64,000 bases of DNA from the NCBI RefSeq assembly GCF_029893635.1, contig NZ_JARXYR010000002.1, positions 2,455,001 to 2,519,000 of the forward strand, read 5' to 3'. Made by a program: the position numbers and the translations under genes. The notes beneath the pieces are model-generated. The model was not told where the DNA came from and did no database searches. It saw nothing but the letters and a program-made list of their open reading frames with translations. This document shows positions 37,136-45,064 of this stretch, piece by piece. Origin of the DNA: Variovorax sp. TBS-050B (GTDB lineage: Bacteria; Pseudomonadota; Gammaproteobacteria; Burkholderiales; Burkholderiaceae_C). Within the stretch, counting starts at the first letter, position 1. Each line of letters starts with the position of its first letter.

Positions 37136-39262
37136 ATGAATCCCGCCTTCGCTCTTCCCGCCGCGGCCGCGCCCTGGCTTCTGCTCGGCCTTGCGTCCGG
37201 CACGGCCGCCCAACCCGCCGAGCGCGGCAGCCTGCCCGAAGTCACCGTGTCCACGCCGCGTGGCGAGGTGGCACCGTTCAGCGTGCCGGGCTCGGTCGAC
37301 CGCATCGACGGCGCGGAAATGCGCGAGAACCGGCTGCAGGTCAATCTGTCCGAAAGCCTGGGCGGCGTGCCGGGCCTGCAGGTGCAGAACCGCATGAACT
37401 ACGCGCAGGACCTGCAGCTGTCGATCCGCGGCTTCGGCGCGCGCTCGACTTTCGGCGTGCGCGGCGTGCGGCTCTACGTCGATGGCATTCCGGCCACGCT
37501 GCCCGACGGGCAGGGCCAGACCTCGAACATCGACATCGGCTCGGTCGATCGGGTCGAGATCCTGCGCGGGCCGTTCTCGGCGCTCTACGGCAATTCGTCG
37601 GGCGGTGTGCTGCAGGCCTTCACCGCCTCGGGCGAAGGGCCGCCGCGGCTGTCCTATTCGGCCGCGCTCGGCAGCTTCGGCACCTGGCGCCAGTCGCTGC
37701 AGGCCAGCGGTGCGCAGGGCGCGGTCGACTACCTGATCGGCGCCAGCCGCTTCCACACCGACGGCTGGCGCGAGCACAGCGCGGCACGGCGCGACCTGGT
37801 GAACGGGAAGCTCGGCATCGCGCTCGACAACGGCGACCGGCTCACGCTCGTGCTGAACAGCGTGCGCATCGATGCGCAGGACCCGCTCGGCCTGACCGCG
37901 AGCCAGTACGCGCTCGCGCCGCGCGGTGCGCCGCTCGCCACGCAATACGACACGCGCAAGACGGTCGACCAGGTCCAGCTCGGCCTGCTCTACGAACGCC
38001 GCCTCGGCGCCGATCAGGGGCTGCGCCTGATGGTCTACGGCGGCGAGCGCAAGACCACGCAGTACCAGTCGATTCCGCCCTCGGCGCAGCAGACCCCGTT
38101 GCATGCGGGCGGCGTGATCGACCTCTCGCGGCAGTACAGCGGCATCGACCTGCGCTGGAAAGCGGCCTGGACGCTCGCCGGCCAGCCCTTCGACGTGGTC
38201 GCGGGCCTGGGCTACGACAGCTTGCGCGAACAGCGCCGCGGCTACGAGAACTACCTCGGCCCGGTGTCGGCGGCGCTGCTCGGCGTGCAGGGGCGGCTTC
38301 GGCGCAACGAGCGCAACGAGGTCTGGAACCTCGACCCGTATGCGCAGGCGACCTGGCGCTTCGCCGAGCGCTGGACGCTCGAAGCCGGCGTGCGCCGCAG
38401 CAGCGTGCACTTCGATTCGCGCGACCGCTACATCGTGGGCGCCAACCGCGACGACAGCGGCAGCGCACGCTATGGCAAGACGCTGCCGGTGGCCTCGCTG
38501 CGCTACCAGGCGACCGCCGACCTGGCGTTGTACGGATCGGTCGGGCGCGGCTTCGAGACGCCGACGCTCAACGAGCTCTCGTACCGCGCGGGCGGCGCCA
38601 GCGGCCTCAACTTCGCCCTGCGCCCTGCGGTGAACGACAGCCTCGAGATCGGCGCCAAGGCCCGGCTCGGCGGCGGCCTGCTGACGGCGGCGCTGTTCCA
38701 GACCCGCACGCGCGACGAGATCGTGACCGACACGAATACCGGCGGCCGCTCCACCTTCCAGAACGCGGGCCGCACGCGGCGCAACGGCTTCGAGCTCGCC
38801 TGGCAGCATGAAACGGCCGATCACTGGCGCACGCAGGTGGCCTATACATGGCTCGATGCGCGCTACCGCGAGGGCTTCTGCTCGCCGTCGCCGTGCGCGG
38901 CGTCGAACCAGATCGCGGCCGGCAACCGCATTCCCGGCATCGCGCGGCAGTCGCTCTTCGCCTCGCTGGGCTGGGTGCCGCCCGAGGGCTGGCGCGCCGG
39001 CGTGGAGATGCGCGCGCTCGGCCGCATCCAGGCGAACGATGCCAACACCGCGAGCGCGCCCGGCTACGCGGTGGCGGCGCTGTACGCCGGCTATCTGAGG
39101 AAATGGGAGCGTTGGGAATTCAACGCCTTCGCGCGCGTCGACAACCTGTTCGACCGGCGCTACGTCGGCTCGGTCATCGTCAACGAAGGCAATGCGCGCT
39201 ATTACGAACCCGCGCCGGGCCGCAACTGGACGGTGGGCCTGAGCGGCGCATACCGCTTCTGA
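37136..39262 (+). CDS. TonB-dependent outer-membrane receptor
   Basis: 708-residue receptor. Signal peptide MNPAFALPAAAAPWLLLGLA, cleavage near TAAQPAE. The plug domain carries LPEVTVSTPRGEVAPFSVPGS and LRGPFSALYGNSSGGVLQAFTASG. The barrel ends with GRNWTVGLSGAYRF. It belongs to the FecA/CirA-like group and not to the siderophore-type first receptor; the ligand is unknown. The start follows the 63-aa gene by 61 bp with no good Shine-Dalgarno sequence and no recognisable Fur box, so it may depend on read-through from the upstream Fur-regulated promoter. Confidence 0.88.
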   Translation: MNPAFALPAAAAPWLLLGLASGTAAQPAERGSLPEVTVSTPRGEVAPFSVPGSVDRIDGAEMRENRLQVNLSESLGGVPGLQVQNRMNYAQDLQLSIRGFGARSTFGVRGVRLYVDGIPATLPDGQGQTSNIDIGSVDRVEILRGPFSALYGNSSGGVLQAFTASGEGPPRLSYSAALGSFGTWRQSLQASGAQGAVDYLIGASRFHTDGWREHSAARRDLVNGKLGIALDNGDRLTLVLNSVRIDAQDPLGLTASQYALAPRGAPLATQYDTRKTVDQVQLGLLYERRLGADQGLRLMVYGGERKTTQYQSIPPSAQQTPLHAGGVIDLSRQYSGIDLRWKAAWTLAGQPFDVVAGLGYDSLREQRRGYENYLGPVSAALLGVQGRLRRNERNEVWNLDPYAQATWRFAERWTLEAGVRRSSVHFDSRDRYIVGANRDDSGSARYGKTLPVASLRYQATADLALYGSVGRGFETPTLNELSYRAGGASGLNFALRPAVNDSLEIGAKARLGGGLLTAALFQTRTRDEIVTDTNTGGRSTFQNAGRTRRNGFELAWQHETADHWRTQVAYTWLDARYREGFCSPSPCAASNQIAAGNRIPGIARQSLFASLGWVPPEGWRAGVEMRALGRIQANDANTASAPGYAVAALYAGYLRKWERWEFNAFARVDNLFDRRYVGSVIVNEGNARYYEPAPGRNWTVGLSGAYRF

Positions 39263-39287
39263 AGGCCCACCGCCGGAGCCTCGATGA

Positions 39288-40472
39288 TTACTTGAGGCCG
39301 GCCGCCGCGCGCAGTGCCGCGGCCTGCGTCGTCGCTTCCCAGGTGAACTCGGGCTCCTCGCGGCCGAAGTGGCCGTAGGCGGCGGTCTTCTGGTAGATCG
39401 GGCGCAGCAGGTCGAGCATCTGGATGATGCCCTTCGGGCGCAGGTCGAAGTACTCGCGCACGAGTTCGGCGATCTTCTCGTCGGGGATCACGCCCGTGCC
39501 TTCGGTGTAGACCGTGATGTTCATCGGCTGCGCCACGCCGATCGCATAGGCGACCTGGATCTGGCACTGGCGCGCGAGGCCGGCGGCCACGATGTTCTTC
39601 GCCACGTAGCGCGCGGCATAGGCGGCCGAGCGGTCGACCTTCGACGGGTCCTTGCCCGAGAACGCGCCGCCGCCGTGCGGGCAGGCGCCGCCGTAGGTGT
39701 CGACGATGATCTTGCGGCCCGTGAGGCCGCAGTCGCCCTGCGGGCCGCCGATGACGAAGCGGCCGGTGGGGTTGATCAGGTAGCGCGTGTTCTGCAGCCA
39801 TTCCTTGGGCAGCACCGGCTTGATGATCTCCTCGATGATCGCTTCGTTGAACGAGGCCTTCATCTTGGTCGGCGTCTCGCTCTGGTCGGGGCTGTGCTGG
39901 GTGGAGAGCACCACGGTGTCGATCGAGTGCGGCTTGCCGTCGACGTAGCGCATCGTGACCTGGCTCTTGGCATCGGGGCGCAGGAAGGGCAGGCGGCCGT
40001 CCTTGCGCAGCTGGGCCTGGCGCTCGACCAGGCGGTGCGCGTAGTAGATCGGCGCGGGCATCAGCTCGGGGGTCTCGTCGCAGGCGTAGCCGAACATCAG
40101 GCCCTGGTCACCGGCGCCGGTGTTCAGGTGGTCGTCGCTCGCGTGATCGACGCCCTGGGCGATGTCGTTGGACTGCTTGTCGTAGCAGACCATCACCGCG
40201 CAGCCCTTGTAGTCGATGCCGTACTCGGTGTTGTCGTAGCCGATGCGCTTGATGGTGTCGCGCGCGACCTGGATGTAGTCGACGTGCGCGTTGGTGGTGA
40301 TTTCGCCCGCGAGCACCACCAGGCCGGTGTTGGTCAGCGTCTCGGCGGCCACGCGGCTGCGCGGATCCTGTTCGAAGATCGCATCGAGGATGGCGTCGGA
40401 GATCTGGTCGGCGACCTTGTCGGGGTGGCCTTCGGAAACCGATTCGGACGTGAAGAGAAAGTCGTTCGCCAT
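39288..40472 (-). CDS. metK: S-adenosylmethionine synthetase
   Basis: Methionine adenosyltransferase (394 aa), making SAM from methionine and ATP. Visible are [22 protein letters not shown] at the start, [16 protein letters not shown] near residue 120, the P-loop-like [21 protein letters not shown], and [11 protein letters not shown]. Length and motifs are complete. It converges with the TonB receptor gene at a 25-bp gap and diverges from the acyltransferase genes. I saw no riboswitch in its leader. Confidence 0.98.
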   Translation of the reverse strand: MANDFLFTSESVSEGHPDKVADQISDAILDAIFEQDPRSRVAAETLTNTGLVVLAGEITTNAHVDYIQVARDTIKRIGYDNTEYGIDYKGCAVMVCYDKQSNDIAQGVDHASDDHLNTGAGDQGLMFGYACDETPELMPAPIYYAHRLVERQAQLRKDGRLPFLRPDAKSQVTMRYVDGKPHSIDTVVLSTQHSPDQSETPTKMKASFNEAIIEEIIKPVLPKEWLQNTRYLINPTGRFVIGGPQGDCGLTGRKIIVDTYGGACPHGGGAFSGKDPSKVDRSAAYAARYVAKNIVAAGLARQCQIQVAYAIGVAQPMNITVYTEGTGVIPDEKIAELVREYFDLRPKGIIQMLDLLRPIYQKTAAYGHFGREEPEFTWEATTQAAALRAAAGLK

Positions 40473-40652
40473 GATTTCAAAACTCCTGAAGTGACTTGGC
40501 GCGTTGCCAACTCTGCGGAGCCCTGGCGAACGCTTTAGCAGATGTCGATGAATCGACGGGGCACAATCGCCTGTTGACGCCTGTGTTTGTCGCCCTGCAA
40601 GTTGTTCCGTAACTCGGCGACAATTTGCATTCTATTCGAGCCGCGCAATACC

Positions 40653-41588
40653 ATGCGCGCGCGTCTCATTTTTGACTCCCCATTCCGCCTGTTGATGATC
40701 ACCCTGTTTCGCCTGCTCGCCCGCGTGCCGATGCCCCTGATGCATCGACTCGGGGCCTTGCTGGGCTGGCTGGTCTGGTTCTGCGCGCCGGACTACCGCC
40801 GGCGCTTCCGGGCCAACGCCGAAAGCGCCGGCATCTCGCCGGACGACTACCGCCCCGCCATCGCCGCCGCCGGCCACATGGTTTCGGAACTGCCCTGGCT
40901 GTGGCTGCGCCCGCAGGGCGAGACCGTGCTGTCGCGCGTGGTGCGCTGGGAAGGCGTCGAAGCCTTCGAGGAAGCCATGCGCGCCAAGAAGGGCGTGATC
41001 CTCGTGGCGCCGCACCTCGGCAGCTGGGAGATGTGCGGCCAGGCCATCGGCGAGCGCTTTCTGCAGACCTTCGGCCCGATCACCGCGCTCTTCCGCCCCG
41101 CACGCAAGAAATGGATGGCCGAGCTGATCGCCGCCGGCTCGCGCGACCGGCCTGGCCTGCAGACGCTGCCGACCAACAACACCGGCGTGCGCGGGCTGAT
41201 CCGCACGCTGCGCGGCGGCGGCTACACCGGCATCCTGCCCGACCAGGTGCCGCCGCTGGGGCAGGGCGTGTGGGCGCCGTTCCTGGGACGCCCGGCCTAC
41301 ACCATGACGCTGCTGCCGCGCCTGGCGCAGCAGACCGGCGCGGCCTGCTTTCTGAGCGTGTGCGAGCGTCTGCCGCGCGGCCAGGGCTACGTGATCCGCT
41401 TCGAGCCGATCGTCGGCACCGCGCTGACCGATCCGAAGGCCTCGGTCGAGGAAGCGGCGGCGGCGATGAACGACGCTATCGGCCGCCTGATCCGCAGCCT
41501 GCCCGGGCAGTACGTGTGGGACTACGCGCGCTACAAGGAGCCGCGCGCCGAACGCGTGACGGCCGCGGTCGCGGGAGAAGCACCATGA
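40653..41588 (+). CDS. lpxL: lipid A biosynthesis lauroyl acyltransferase (LpxL-type), copy 1
   Basis: Inner-membrane acyltransferase (311 aa) adding a secondary acyl chain to Kdo-lipid A. The catalytic HX4E motif is in APHLGSWEM near residue 120, followed by LFRPARKKWM and ILPDQVPPLGQGVWAPFLG, both typical. An N-terminal hydrophobic anchor is at about residues 10-40. Start choice is uncertain: ATG 40653 is used, ATG 40695 would give a 297-residue protein, and neither has a strong RBS. It overlaps the next gene by 4 bp. Confidence 0.88.
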   Translation: MRARLIFDSPFRLLMITLFRLLARVPMPLMHRLGALLGWLVWFCAPDYRRRFRANAESAGISPDDYRPAIAAAGHMVSELPWLWLRPQGETVLSRVVRWEGVEAFEEAMRAKKGVILVAPHLGSWEMCGQAIGERFLQTFGPITALFRPARKKWMAELIAAGSRDRPGLQTLPTNNTGVRGLIRTLRGGGYTGILPDQVPPLGQGVWAPFLGRPAYTMTLLPRLAQQTGAACFLSVCERLPRGQGYVIRFEPIVGTALTDPKASVEEAAAAMNDAIGRLIRSLPGQYVWDYARYKEPRAERVTAAVAGEAP

Positions 41589-42469
41589 GCCTCGGATCAC
41601 GACTCGGCATCGGCTTCATGCGCGCGATCGCGCCGCTGCCGCTGCCGCTGGTGCGCGGCTTCGGCGCGCTGATGGGGCGGGTGCTGCACACGCTCGCAGT
41701 GCCGCGGCGGCGCGTGGTGGACCGCAACCTGGCGGTCTGCTTTCCGCGAAAGTCCGAGGCCGAGCGCCGCGCCATCGCGCGCCAGACCTTCGTCTACGTG
41801 GCGCAGTCCTGGCTCGATCGCAGCTGGCTCTGGCATGCGCCCGAAAGCGTGGTCGCCAGCCGTCTCAAGGTGGTGGGCGCCGCGCCGGAGATCCGCGAGA
41901 TCGCCGACGGCGAGGCGCCGATGATCCTGTTCGCGCCGCACTTCTACGGACTCGACGCCGCCGCCACCGCGCTGACCATGCACACGGCCCGGCCCTCCGC
42001 CACCATCTACACGACGCAGCGCGACCCGATGGTCGACGAGTGGATCCGCAAGGGCCGCACGCGCTTCGGCAACGTGGCCGCGCTCAATCGCGTCGACGGC
42101 ATCAAGCCGGTGCTCGCGGGCCTGCGCAAGGGCGGCCTGCTGTACCTGCTGCCGGACATGGACTTCGGGCGCGACCAGACCATATTCGTGCCGTTCTACG
42201 GCGTGCAGGCGGCGACCGTGCCGTCGCTGTCGCGCTTCGCGCGGCTGGGCAAGGCGAAGGTGGTGCCGATCGTCTCCAAGCTCACGCGCGAGGGCTACGA
42301 GATCGAGGTGCTGCCGGCCTGGCAGAACTTCCCGACCGATGACGTCGAGGCGGACACGGCGCTGATGAACATGCGGCTGCAGGGCTACATCGATGCGATG
42401 CCCTCGCAGTACTACTGGGTGCACCGGCGCTTCAAGACCCGGCCCGAGGGCGAGGCGTCGATCTACTGA
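41585..42469 (+). CDS. lipid A biosynthesis acyltransferase (LpxL/LpxM-type), copy 2
   Basis: 294-residue second acyltransferase of the same family, translationally coupled (ATGA) to copy 1. The catalytic motif is HX4D in FAPHFYGLDAA near residue 118. It also shows VVDRNLAVCFP, YTTQRDPMVDEWIRKGR, LLPDMDFGRDQTIFVPFYG and PSQYYWVHRRFKTRPEG. Two tandem copies suggest two secondary acylation steps of lipid A. Their order of action and chain specificity cannot be read from sequence. It converges with the hydrolase gene 13 bp away. Confidence 0.88.
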   Translation: MSLGSRLGIGFMRAIAPLPLPLVRGFGALMGRVLHTLAVPRRRVVDRNLAVCFPRKSEAERRAIARQTFVYVAQSWLDRSWLWHAPESVVASRLKVVGAAPEIREIADGEAPMILFAPHFYGLDAAATALTMHTARPSATIYTTQRDPMVDEWIRKGRTRFGNVAALNRVDGIKPVLAGLRKGGLLYLLPDMDFGRDQTIFVPFYGVQAATVPSLSRFARLGKAKVVPIVSKLTREGYEIEVLPAWQNFPTDDVEADTALMNMRLQGYIDAMPSQYYWVHRRFKTRPEGEASIY

Positions 42470-42482
42470 GACCGAGGCCGCT

Positions 42483-43394
42483 TCAACGGCGGTGCAGGAA
42501 GGCCTCGATCTCCGCGGCCACGCGCTGCGGCTGCTCGTGCACGATCCAGTGCGTGGCATCGGGCACCTTCTTGACCACCAGATCGGGCACGTAGTCGTCC
42601 AGGCCTTCGAGCAGGCCCGGCAGCAGCGCCGCATCGTCGAGCGCCCACAGCACCAGCGTCGGCACATTCACCATCAGCCGCTCGCGCGGCGGCACCGGGA
42701 TGGTGTTCGCGTCCTGGCCCGGCGGCGGCGGCTTGAGCGGCGTCACCCGGTAGAGGTTGCAGCCGCCGGTCAGGCCCGCGCCCCAGACCTCGCGGTACTG
42801 CTGCTTCACGTCTTCGGTGAGCCAGCCGTGGCCGTCGGGGCCGGCCTTCATCCCCAGGAAGAAGGGCCACATGCGCCTGAAATCGTCGGCCGAGAGCAGC
42901 GCCTCCGCGTCGGGGCGCGCGAGGAAGTTCATGTAGGCGCTGGCTTGCTGCTGCGCCGGGTTGTCGCGCAGCTCGCGCGCGAAGGTGCCCGGATGCGGCG
43001 AATTGATGATCACCAGCCTGCCGATCTGCTGCGGGAACGCGTTCGCATAGCCCCAGCCGAAGGCGCCGCCCCAGTCGTGCGCGACCAGCGCGGCGATGGT
43101 GCCGTCGCTGCTTTCGGTGGCCGCCAGCTGCTGGATGTCCTGGATCAGCAGGTGGGCCTTGTACTGGGCCACGTCGGCGGGTGCGCTCGATCGCTCGAAG
43201 CCGCGCAGGTTCGGCGCGATGCAGCGGTAGCCGCCATGCGCCGGGTCGGCGAAATGCGCGAGCAGTCCGTCCCAGATGAAGGCGGCCTCCGGAAAGCCGT
43301 GCAGGAACACCATCAAGGGGCGGCCGGCCGTGCCGGCCGCGCGGCAGCTCAGGGTGGTGCCGTTGGGCAGCTGGCGCTGGAAGGTTTCGATCAT
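42483..43394 (-). CDS. alpha/beta hydrolase, epoxide hydrolase-like
   Basis: 303-residue alpha/beta-fold enzyme. Oxyanion region MVFLHGFPEAAFIW near residue 30. The nucleophile elbow is VAHDWGGAFG near residue 107, with Asp as nucleophile as in epoxide hydrolases and haloalkane dehalogenases, not Ser. A cap domain follows, then LVLWALDDAALLPGL and the catalytic His in DATHWIVHEQP. The Tyr residues in the cap fit an epoxide hydrolase better than a dehalogenase. The natural substrate is unknown. The 70-bp gap from engB and the same strand allow co-transcription. Confidence 0.85.
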   Translation of the reverse strand: MIETFQRQLPNGTTLSCRAAGTAGRPLMVFLHGFPEAAFIWDGLLAHFADPAHGGYRCIAPNLRGFERSSAPADVAQYKAHLLIQDIQQLAATESSDGTIAALVAHDWGGAFGWGYANAFPQQIGRLVIINSPHPGTFARELRDNPAQQQASAYMNFLARPDAEALLSADDFRRMWPFFLGMKAGPDGHGWLTEDVKQQYREVWGAGLTGGCNLYRVTPLKPPPPGQDANTIPVPPRERLMVNVPTLVLWALDDAALLPGLLEGLDDYVPDLVVKKVPDATHWIVHEQPQRVAAEIEAFLHRR

Positions 43395-43464
43395 GCTTGC
43401 CTGTCTCTTGTTGCTACGGTTTCGAGAGCGAAGCGCGAAGAAAGCGGGCGAAGCCTGTCGTGGG

Positions 43465-44199
43465 CTAGCTGCCTTCCGCGTCCCCGGGCGTTGCCTGCGG
43501 CGTGTCGGTGGGGTGCGCCCAGCGCCACAGCAGCTCGGCGGCTTCGCCCACGCCCTGCTTCTTGAGCGCGGAGAACAGTTTGACCTCCCCGCCGCCCGCC
43601 TGCAGTCGCGTGATGGACAGCACCTTGGCCCCTTCGCTGCGCGTGAGCTTGTCGGCCTTGGTCAGCAGCACCAGGAACTTGAGTCCCTGTTCCACGCGCG
43701 GGCGGATCACGTCGAGCAGGATCTCGTCCAGTTCGGTGAGCCCGTGGCGCGGGTCGCACATCAGCACCACGCCGCGCAGGTTCTCGCGCGTCATCAGGTA
43801 GTTGCCCATCACGCGCTGCCAGCGCAGCTTGGCTTCGCGCGGCACCGCGGCGTAGCCGTAGCCCGGCAGGTCGGCCAGCACCGCGTCGTCGGCCTTCTGC
43901 TTGCCGACGCCGAAGAGGTTGATGTGCTGCGTGCGGCCCGGCGTCTTCGAGGCGAAGGCCAGCCGCGTCTGCTGCGTGAGCGTGTTGATCGCGGTCGACT
44001 TGCCGGCGTTCGAGCGTCCGACGAAGGCGATCTCGGGCAGATCGAGCGGGGGCAGATGCTCGAGCTGCGGGGCGCTGGTGAGGAAGTGGGCGGTGTGCAG
44101 CCACCCGAGCGCCGTGCGCTCGCGCTCGGCGACGAGCGGGTCCACGGCCGGGGTCGCGCGGGAAGGAGGAGCGGCGGGCTTGCGCGACGGACTGGTCAT
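43465..44199 (-). CDS. engB: ribosome biogenesis GTPase YihA/EngB
   Basis: Small GTPase (244 aa) needed for 50S subunit assembly. Visible are G1 FVGRSNAGKSTAIN near residue 62, the TPGRTQHINLF switch region, G3 LADLPGYGYA and G4 LLTKADKLTRSE. Start 44199 begins MTSPSRKPAAP; the frame is open further upstream but that would run through the divergent cytochrome promoter. The start is 70 bp from the divergent cytochrome c4 start, the normal betaproteobacterial arrangement. Confidence 0.95.
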   Translation of the reverse strand: MTSPSRKPAAPPSRATPAVDPLVAERERTALGWLHTAHFLTSAPQLEHLPPLDLPEIAFVGRSNAGKSTAINTLTQQTRLAFASKTPGRTQHINLFGVGKQKADDAVLADLPGYGYAAVPREAKLRWQRVMGNYLMTRENLRGVVLMCDPRHGLTELDEILLDVIRPRVEQGLKFLVLLTKADKLTRSEGAKVLSITRLQAGGGEVKLFSALKKQGVGEAAELLWRWAHPTDTPQATPGDAEGS

Positions 44200-44269
44200 C
44201 AATGGGCTTTCGGAACGGGCCGCCATTGTAGAATCGCGGGGTTTTGCGCCAATAAATCGAGCCCCCGAT

Positions 44270-44935
44270 ATGAAGTTGTTTGCCAATTTTCTGCTTGCAG
44301 CCCTCATGGGCGTCGCAGCCAGCGCGAGCCTCGCGGCCGACCAGCCGGCTGCCGCAACGGCGGCTCCCGCCGCGGCCGCCCCGGCCAAGCCCGATCCCGC
44401 CAAGGGGGACACGGTGTTCAATTCGGCCGCCCAGGCCTGCGCTTCCTGCCACAACGCAGACGGCAACTCGGCCATCGCGGCCAACCCCAAGCTGGCGCAG
44501 CAGCATCCCGAATACATCCTCAAGCAGCTGCAGGACTTCAAGTCCGGCAAGCGCAAGAGTCCCATCATGCAGCCGCTCGCCGCGAAGCTGTCGGACCAGG
44601 ACATGCGCGACATCGCCTGGTTCGTGGGCTCCAAGAAGATCAAGACCGGCTTCTCCAAGGAGAAGGACCTCGTGGCCCTGGGCGAGCGGATCTACCGCGG
44701 CGGCATCGCCGACCGCCAGATCCCGGCCTGCGCAGGCTGCCACAGCCCCAACGGTGCCGGCATGCCCGCGCAGTACCCGCGCCTGGGCGGCCAGCACGCC
44801 GACTACACCACGGCGCAGCTCGTCGCCTTCCGCGACAAGGTGCGCCTGAACAGCGTGCCGATGAACGACGTCGCGGCCAAGCTCAACGACCGCGAGATCA
44901 AGGCGGTGGCCGACTACATCGCCGGCCTGCGCTGA
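44270..44935 (+). CDS. diheme cytochrome c4
   Basis: Periplasmic cytochrome (221 aa) carrying electrons to terminal oxidases. Signal peptide MKLFANFLLAALMGVAASAS, cleavage near LAADQ. An Ala/Pro-rich linker follows, then two c-type heme sites C57-ASC-H61 and C154-AGC-H158, each with a distal Met (SPIMQPLA and SVPMNDVA). The tandem cytochrome c553-like domains are the c4 hallmark. It is followed by a strong terminator and then by the System II heme-attachment genes that mature such cytochromes. Confidence 0.94.
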   Translation: MKLFANFLLAALMGVAASASLAADQPAAATAAPAAAAPAKPDPAKGDTVFNSAAQACASCHNADGNSAIAANPKLAQQHPEYILKQLQDFKSGKRKSPIMQPLAAKLSDQDMRDIAWFVGSKKIKTGFSKEKDLVALGERIYRGGIADRQIPACAGCHSPNGAGMPAQYPRLGGQHADYTTAQLVAFRDKVRLNSVPMNDVAAKLNDREIKAVADYIAGLR

Positions 44936-44997
44936 CATCGCCGCGCCCGCGCGCATGCGCCGCGTGAACTAACCGCCGATAAAAAACCCAAACAGAG

Positions 44998-45031
44998 GGC
45001 GGGCCGATCCAGCTGGATGGCCCGCCTTTTT
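44998..45031 (+). terminator. rho-independent terminator after cytochrome c4
   Basis: GGCGGGCC (44998-45005) pairs with GGCCCGCC (45019-45026), an inner ATCC/GGAT extends the stem, and five T residues follow. It lies 62 bp past the stop codon and 34 bp before the resB start. Confidence 0.92.
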
Positions 45032-45064
45032 GCTTTCCTCTTCCTTATTTCTTCTCGCCGCCCG

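Noticed and set aside
40473..40652. SAM- or SAH-responsive riboswitch in the metK leader
   Set aside because: I could not recognise conserved aptamer helices or loops; a covariance-model search would be needed to claim one.
45017..45064. Upstream in-frame ATG for resB
   Set aside because: It lies inside the hairpin and just before the T tract of the cytochrome c4 terminator, and adds residues not expected in ResB.
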